Source: Desulfotomaculum sp.
Lineage (GTDB): Bacteria > Bacillota > Desulfotomaculia > Desulfotomaculales > Nap2-2B
DNA length: 10,235 bases
NCBI GenBank assembly: GCA_003485325.1
Contig: DMZI01000033.1
Span: forward strand, 12,458-22,692
Reading direction: 5' to 3'
The position numbers and the translations under genes are program-made. Numbering within the stretch: position 1 is the stretch's first letter; every line of letters begins with the position of its first letter. The notes below the pieces were generated by a model that had not been told where the DNA came from, made no database searches, and saw nothing but the letters and a program-made list of their open reading frames with translations. Positions 6,870 to 10,235 of this stretch are shown in pieces.

Positions 6870-6876
6870 AGAGGTG
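6870..6876 (+). promoter_or_regulatory. Ribosome binding site deciding the TTG start of dapA
   Basis: AGAGGTG lies 6 bases before the TTG at 6883. The in-frame GTG at 6874 is part of this Shine-Dalgarno sequence, so it is not taken as the start. Confidence 0.65.
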
Positions 6877-6882
6877 AAAAAA

Positions 6883-7767
6883 TTGGCTACTGATTTTGGG
6901 CGGATTATAACAGCTATGGTGACACCGTTTGATAAAGATCTTACGGTAAATTATGACCTGGCAAAAAAATTAGCCCGCCACCTGGTTCAATCGGGTTCTG
7001 ACGGTTTGGTTATTTGCGGAACCACCGGGGAATCGCCTACTTTGACCAAGGAAGAAAAATTAGAGCTGTTCCGCATTATAGTTGAAGAAATCGGCGGTGA
7101 GGCCACCGTCATTGCCTCTACGGGCAGCTATGATACAGCCGGCAGTATCAGCCTGACCCAGTCAGCGGAAAAGCTGGGTGTTGACGGCCTGCTCCTGGTG
7201 ACCCCTTATTATAATAAACCTTCTCAGGAAGGTCTTTATCAGCACTTTAAATCTATAGCCTGCTCTACTAACCTGCCGGTTATGCTTTATGATATTCCTG
7301 GGCGATCAGTGATCAACCTTTCGCCTGCAACCGTAGCGCGATTAGCGGAAATTCCTAATATTATAGCTCTTAAAGAGGCCTATTCGAGTATGGATCAGGT
7401 CAGTGAATTGCGCCGGAAACTTCCTGATTATTTTGCTATATACAGCGGTGATGATTCCCTGACATTACCCATGCTGTCACTGGGATCAAAAGGAGTGGTC
7501 AGCGTGGCTTCCCATATAGTAGGCCCCAGGCTAAAAGAGATGGTTAACTCCTTTTTATCCGGCAATGTTACCCTTGCCAATCAGATACACCTGGAACTTT
7601 ACCCTGTTTTCAGCGGCCTCTTTATTACCTCAAATCCGGTACCGGTTAAAGCGGCCTTAAATATGCTCGGATGGCAGGTCGGGCCGCCGCGGCTGCCTCT
7701 TGTGGAAGCCACACCCGAAGAAAAAGAAAGCATTAAGAGAATGCTTGGCCAGGTTAAGATGCTTTAG
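6883..7767 (+). CDS. dapA: 4-hydroxy-tetrahydrodipicolinate synthase
   Basis: DapA condenses aspartate semialdehyde with pyruvate through a Schiff base on an active-site lysine, giving the branch-point precursor of diaminopimelate and dipicolinate. The TTG start at 6883 gives 294 residues, matching the 290-292 of known DapA proteins. GRIITAMVTPF is at 6-16 and CGTTGES (45-51) supplies the two active-site threonines. VTPYYNKPSQEGLYQHF (106-122) contains the tyrosine shared across the dimer, LYDIPGRS (135-142) holds the catalytic Y136 and R141, and ALKEA (162-166) holds the Schiff-base lysine K164. All are intact. It ends the dpaA-dpaB-asd-dapG-dapA cluster. No terminator separates its stop from the promoter of the next unit 15 bases on, so read-through into the T-box leader is possible. 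Confidence 0.97.
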   Translation: MATDFGRIITAMVTPFDKDLTVNYDLAKKLARHLVQSGSDGLVICGTTGESPTLTKEEKLELFRIIVEEIGGEATVIASTGSYDTAGSISLTQSAEKLGVDGLLLVTPYYNKPSQEGLYQHFKSIACSTNLPVMLYDIPGRSVINLSPATVARLAEIPNIIALKEAYSSMDQVSELRRKLPDYFAIYSGDDSLTLPMLSLGSKGVVSVASHIVGPRLKEMVNSFLSGNVTLANQIHLELYPVFSGLFITSNPVPVKAALNMLGWQVGPPRLPLVEATPEEKESIKRMLGQVKML

Positions 7768-7782
7768 AGTTTGATCAGGTTG

Positions 7783-7812
7783 TTGACTCTATCCGAAAGC
7801 ATATGGTAAAAT
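7783..7812 (+). promoter_or_regulatory. Sigma-A promoter for the T-box/alaR-alaT unit
   Basis: TTGACT (7783-7788) and TAAAAT (7807-7812) each match the consensus at five of six positions and are 18 bases apart. Transcription would start near 7819, about 20 bases before the conserved start of T-box stem I, where a T-box promoter is expected. The -35 begins only 16 bases after the dapA stop codon. Confidence 0.72.
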
Positions 7813-7831
7813 TACCTTGATTTTATATATT

Positions 7832-8077
7832 TAAAGGTGATGAAAAGGAAGAGGGGTATTACAAGTCATTTTTAGCGAACCGGGGAGGGTGAAAGCCTGG
7901 TTGAGTTGTACCCCGGGCCGCCTTTGAGCTGTCGGCGGAAAGTTATGCTAAAAGCATAATCAGTATGCTTAAACCGGATGCCTCCGTTAATGGACTTAAG
8001 AGGGATGCATTTTATTGCAGCCAATGAGGGTGGTACCGCGAGAACTGGACTCTCGTCCCTTTGGGGCGAGGTTTTTT
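7832..8077 (+). promoter_or_regulatory. T-box leader (tRNA-sensing riboswitch), probable specifier GCC = Ala
   Basis: The invariant T-box sequence AGGGTGGTACCGCG is at 8027-8040, followed by an antiterminator/terminator pair. In stem I, a k-turn-like GATGA (7839-7843) faces GAGC (7926-7929). AAAGG (7844-7848) pairs with CCTTT (7921-7925), and GGGGTA (7853-7858) with TACCCC (7909-7914). CAAGTCA (7862-7868) pairs, with one mismatch, with TGAGTTG (7902-7908), and the apical arm starts ACCGGG and ends CCTGGT. The specifier loop is thus AAGA opposite GGGCCG. Using the spacing of the B. subtilis glyQS leader (specifier, one base, five-base helix, GAGC), the codon is GCC at 7917-7919, alanine. The bulge reads UGGU, which pairs with an ACCA tRNA end. 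That fits tRNA-Ala and argues against tRNA-Gly, which needs UGGA. A clean hairpin, TTATGC/GCATAA, is at 7943-7959. T-box identity is secure; the amino-acid call is an inference. Confidence 0.93.
8052..8077 (+). terminator. Intrinsic terminator of the T-box leader
   Basis: CTCGTCCC (8052-8059) pairs fully with GGGGCGAG (8063-8070), including one G-U pair, across a TTT loop, and is followed by GTTTTTT. The alternative antiterminator pairs CGAGA (8039-8043) with TCTCG (8051-8055), and GAGGG (8026-8030) with TCCCT (8056-8060). It therefore uses the same bases as the left arm of the terminator. This mutual exclusion is the switch: uncharged tRNA stabilises the antiterminator and lets transcription reach alaR. 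Confidence 0.92.
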
Positions 8078-8095
8078 ATTGTGGTTAAACCAGGT

Positions 8096-8103
8096 AAAGG
8101 AGG
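8096..8103 (+). promoter_or_regulatory. Ribosome binding site deciding the TTG start of alaR
   Basis: AAAGGAGG lies 10 bases before the TTG at 8114. The same frame is open back to 8015, but that stretch runs through the T-box antiterminator and terminator and is not coding. Confidence 0.75.
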
Positions 8104-8113
8104 TTTTAAGATC

Positions 8114-8593
8114 TTGAAAGAAGTACTTGAGATACTGGAATCCGACGCAAGGCTTTCTGCAGCTGATATAGCCATTATGTTAAACAAGGAAAAGGCAGAG
8201 GTTCAGGAAGTTATCAAGGAGCTGGAAAATAAAAAGGTTATCTTGAAGTATATCGCCCTTGTCAATTGGGAGAAGGCAGGGGAGGAGAAAGTGCTCGCGA
8301 TGATCGAAGTACGCGTGGCTCCCCAGAGAGATAAAGGTTTTGATACTGTAGCAGAGCGCATCTACCGTTTTCCCCAGGTTAAAAGTGTTCACCTCATGTC
8401 GGGTGATTATGACCTGTCGGTGTTTGTCGAAGGGCAAAACATGCGTGAAGTCAGCCATTTTGTTTCTACCAAGTTAGCGACAATTGAAGGGGTTCTAAGT
8501 ACGGTGACGCATTTTATTCTAAAAACATACAAACAAGACGGTGTCATTTTAGAAGATGTTGAAAAAGACAGGAGGTTATTAGTTTCTCCATGA
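8114..8593 (+). CDS. alaR: AsnC/Lrp family transcriptional regulator
   Basis: From the TTG at 8114 this is a 159-residue Lrp/AsnC-type regulator. An N-terminal winged helix-turn-helix spans about residues 1-45 (LEILESDARLSAADIAIML, then EVQEVIKELENKKVI). A C-terminal RAM effector domain covers about 58-138. Its IEVRVAPQRDKGFDTVAERI and HLMSGDYDLSVFVEG stretches, the latter with the ligand-loop G-D-Y-D, are typical. Such proteins form octamers or dimers and usually bind an amino acid. It overlaps the aminotransferase start by ATGA, as in the B. subtilis yugG-yugH pair now called alaR-alaT, so it probably controls that gene or alanine metabolism. Because it lies after the T-box, its own synthesis depends on tRNA charging. 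The family call is firm; the symbol rests on context. Confidence 0.88.
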   Translation: MKEVLEILESDARLSAADIAIMLNKEKAEVQEVIKELENKKVILKYIALVNWEKAGEEKVLAMIEVRVAPQRDKGFDTVAERIYRFPQVKSVHLMSGDYDLSVFVEGQNMREVSHFVSTKLATIEGVLSTVTHFILKTYKQDGVILEDVEKDRRLLVSP

Positions 8594-9840
8594 ACACGAA
8601 CGCCTCATGGGACGATTTTGTCAACCCGGTAGTAAGGACAATACCCTGGTCGGGAATAAGAAAGTTTTTCGATTTGGTAGTTGATACGCCAGGCGTAATT
8701 TCTCTGGGGGTTGGAGAGCCTGATTTTGTCACGCCATGGCATATTCGCGAGGCGTGCATTTATTCACTGGAAAAAGGTTATACCATGTACACTTCCAACT
8801 TCGGTCTTTTAGAGTTAAGGCAGGCGATTGCGCAGGAACTTTCCTGCACTGGTTTGAAATACAACCCTAAAAACGAGATCCTGGTGACTGTCGGTGTCAG
8901 CGAAGCGCTGGATCTGGCGGTACGCGCCTTGGTTTCACCCGGAGATGAAGTCCTCCTTCCGGAACCATCGTATGTTTCTTATGCCCCCTGTATCACTTTG
9001 TCCGGCGGAAAGGTTGTTGGCCTGCCGACGACAATTGAAGGCAATTTCCGGATCAGCGCAGATCAGGTTGAATCTGCAATCACACCCCGTACTAAAGTAC
9101 TGATCCTGTGCTACCCCAATAATCCCACCGGCGCGGTTATAGACAGGCGAACCCTGACTGAAATTGCGGAAGTAGTTAAAAAACACAACCTTATTGTAAT
9201 ATCCGACGATATTTATGAGAAGCTTACCTATGCCGGTGAACATACCTGTTTTGCGGCTCTCCCCGACATGCAGGAGCGCACCATTCTGCTGAATGGTTTT
9301 TCAAAATCCTATGCAATGACCGGGTGGAGGCTGGGTTACGCGGCGGGAAATCCGGATTTTATCGGTTATATGACTAAGATTCACCAGTATACAATGCTTT
9401 GCGCTCCAATTACCTCCCAGATGGCCGCTATTGAGGCGCTTAAGAACGGCCGTCCGGCTATGAAGAATATGATCCGGGAATACAACAGAAGACGGCTTTT
9501 AGTAATACACGCCCTGCGGGATATGGGGCTGCCCTGTCTTGAGCCCGGCGGCGCCTTCTATGCTTTTCCCGACATTAGCGAAACAGGCCTTTCATCTGAG
9601 GAGTTCGCCGGCCAGCTGCTCCAGGAAGAAAAAGTTGCCGTAGTTCCGGGCAATGCGTTCGGCCCTTACGGCGAGGGCTTTATACGCTGTTCTTACGCAG
9701 CTTCAATGGAGGATTTAGGCCAGGCTTTCCGGCGCTTAGCCAAATTTATCAATTCCCGCGGCATACGGCCCAGAAAAGTTTTCAGCACAGTTACAGATAC
9801 GGAACAAGCCTCGCCCGTCCCGAAAGAGGCTGCAGGTTAA
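8590..9840 (+). CDS. alaT: PLP-dependent class I/II aminotransferase, alanine transaminase (AlaT/YugH) type
   Basis: The 416-residue protein is a fold-type I aminotransferase. GIRKFFDL (22-29) and VISLGVGEPDFVTPWHIREA (36-55) lead in, and PNNPTGAV (176-183) lies in the PLP pocket. SDDIYEKLTY (205-214) carries the aspartate that pairs with the pyridine nitrogen and the PLP-contacting tyrosine. NGFSKSYAMTGWRLGY (235-250) contains the Schiff-base lysine K239, and FIRCSYA near the C-terminus has the carboxylate-binding arginine. The opening segment closely resembles B. subtilis YugH/AlaT. An extra tail of about 25 residues rich in P, S, T and E ends the protein and is unlikely to be catalytic. 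The ATG at 8590 overlaps the alaR stop, with AGGAGG 14 bases upstream, so it probably relies on coupling. A role as PatA-like N-acetyl-diaminopimelate aminotransferase cannot be excluded, given the dap genes next door. Confidence 0.85.
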   Translation: MNTNASWDDFVNPVVRTIPWSGIRKFFDLVVDTPGVISLGVGEPDFVTPWHIREACIYSLEKGYTMYTSNFGLLELRQAIAQELSCTGLKYNPKNEILVTVGVSEALDLAVRALVSPGDEVLLPEPSYVSYAPCITLSGGKVVGLPTTIEGNFRISADQVESAITPRTKVLILCYPNNPTGAVIDRRTLTEIAEVVKKHNLIVISDDIYEKLTYAGEHTCFAALPDMQERTILLNGFSKSYAMTGWRLGYAAGNPDFIGYMTKIHQYTMLCAPITSQMAAIEALKNGRPAMKNMIREYNRRRLLVIHALRDMGLPCLEPGGAFYAFPDISETGLSSEEFAGQLLQEEKVAVVPGNAFGPYGEGFIRCSYAASMEDLGQAFRRLAKFINSRGIRPRKVFSTVTDTEQASPVPKEAAG

Positions 9841-9848
9841 CATATTGC

Positions 9849-9855
9849 AGGAGGT
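9849..9855 (+). promoter_or_regulatory. Ribosome binding site of argS
   Basis: AGGAGGT is a near-perfect Shine-Dalgarno sequence in the short gap after alaT. It lies 12 bases before the ATG at 9868, somewhat further than usual, but no other start codon fits between. Confidence 0.65.
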
Positions 9856-9867
9856 CCGCAGTATTAA

Positions 9868-10235
9868 ATGAGCAGTGCAGTTGACCAAATGAAAGAAAAC
9901 CTGGCCGGCGCGTTAAAGCGTACTGTCAAAAAGGCTGTCAGGCAGGGGGTTTTGCAGGATTTACCGGAACTGCCCGATTTTATTATTGAGGTTCCCAGAG
10001 AAAAGGATCACGGTGACTTTGCGGCCAACCTGGCCATGTTGTTGTCCAAAAAGGTACATTTGCCCCCGCGGAAAGTTGCCGAGATTTTAAAGGGCTGCAT
10101 TGACTTCCAGGGTTTGCCGGTCGAAAAGGTAGAAGTTGCGGGCCCCGGATTTATAAATTTTTATCTTGATCCGAAATGGGTTTTGGAAATACTGCCGGGG
10201 ATTATCACCCTTGATGAAAATTACGGCCGAACGGA
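9868..10235 (+). CDS. argS: Arginyl-tRNA synthetase, N-terminal part (3' end outside window)
   Basis: The frame opened by ATG 9868 stays open to the right edge, giving 122 complete codons of a protein normally about 550-560 residues long. It is the N-terminal additional domain of ArgS, which contacts the D-loop of tRNA-Arg. The conserved VPREKDHGDFAANLAM segment (residues about 43-58) and AGPGFINFYLD (about 91-101) are diagnostic. The catalytic HIGH-type and KMSK-type motifs lie beyond the window. Only 27 bases, without a visible terminator or promoter, separate it from alaT, so it is probably co-transcribed with alaR-alaT and subject to the same T-box. Confidence 0.93.
   Translation, partial: MSSAVDQMKENLAGALKRTVKKAVRQGVLQDLPELPDFIIEVPREKDHGDFAANLAMLLSKKVHLPPRKVAEILKGCIDFQGLPVEKVEVAGPGFINFYLDPKWVLEILPGIITLDENYGRT

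Noticed and set aside
8015..8113. An in-frame upstream extension of alaR that would add 33 residues at the N-terminus.
   Set aside because: It runs through the T-box antiterminator and terminator, has no ribosome binding site, and the Lrp/AsnC homology starts only after the TTG at 8114.
1..10235. CRISPR arrays, insertion sequences, tRNA/rRNA genes, phage or defence genes.
   Set aside because: No spaced direct repeats, transposase-like frames, terminal inverted repeats or tRNA-like cloverleaf were seen; every long frame is explained by housekeeping or sporulation genes.

Overview
The window looks like a low- to mid-GC, endospore-forming member of the Firmicutes, most likely a Desulfotomaculum/Pelotomaculum-like clostridium. 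The lineage is inferred from gene order and protein flavour, not from a search. It holds a nearly gap-free run of housekeeping and sporulation genes: the end of an M16 peptidase gene, dapB, the dipicolinate synthase pair dpaA-dpaB, asd, dapG, dapA, an AsnC/Lrp regulator, an aminotransferase and the start of argS. The order mlpA ... dpaA-dpaB-asd-dapG-dapA matches the Bacillus subtilis mlpA-ymxH-spoVFA-spoVFB-asd-dapG-dapA locus, so this is an old sporulation/cell-wall cluster and not a mobile accessory island.

Layout. Bases 3-776: 3' part of an M16 (processing-peptidase-like) gene. 854-1186: a 110-residue membrane protein of unknown function. 1207-1959 (minus): a divergent prolipoprotein diacylglyceryl transferase (Lgt), convergent with the previous gene. 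1960-2196: divergent control region with a candidate extended -10 promoter for lgt and a candidate sigma-A promoter for dapB. 2197-2997: dapB. 2998-3075: spacer with a sigma-K-like promoter. 3076-7767: dpaA, dpaB, asd, dapG and dapA, closely spaced in one direction. 7768-8113: a sigma-A promoter and a complete T-box leader with an intrinsic terminator. 8114-9840: AsnC/Lrp regulator and alanine-type aminotransferase, overlapping by ATGA. 9868 to the right edge: 5' part of argS.

How the genes work together. DapG phosphorylates aspartate, Asd reduces aspartyl phosphate to the semialdehyde, and DapA condenses this with pyruvate to the dihydrodipicolinate precursor. That product is the branch point. 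DapB reduces it toward diaminopimelate (peptidoglycan) and lysine; DpaA/DpaB oxidise it to dipicolinic acid for the spore core. The two competing branch enzymes are encoded side by side, with a candidate mother-cell promoter exactly between them.

The second unit, alaR-alaT-argS, is preceded by a T-box. The codon in the usual specifier position reads GCC (Ala), and the UGGU bulge is compatible with tRNA-Ala, which fits an alanine aminotransferase under uncharged-tRNA-Ala control. Several genes appear to use TTG or GTG starts (lgt, dapB, asd, dapA, alaR), chosen from Shine-Dalgarno placement. I see no CRISPR, transposon, tRNA/rRNA gene or phage signature. The most unusual items are the T-box arrangement, the divergent Lgt and the sigma-K-like promoter; I found no clearly new system.
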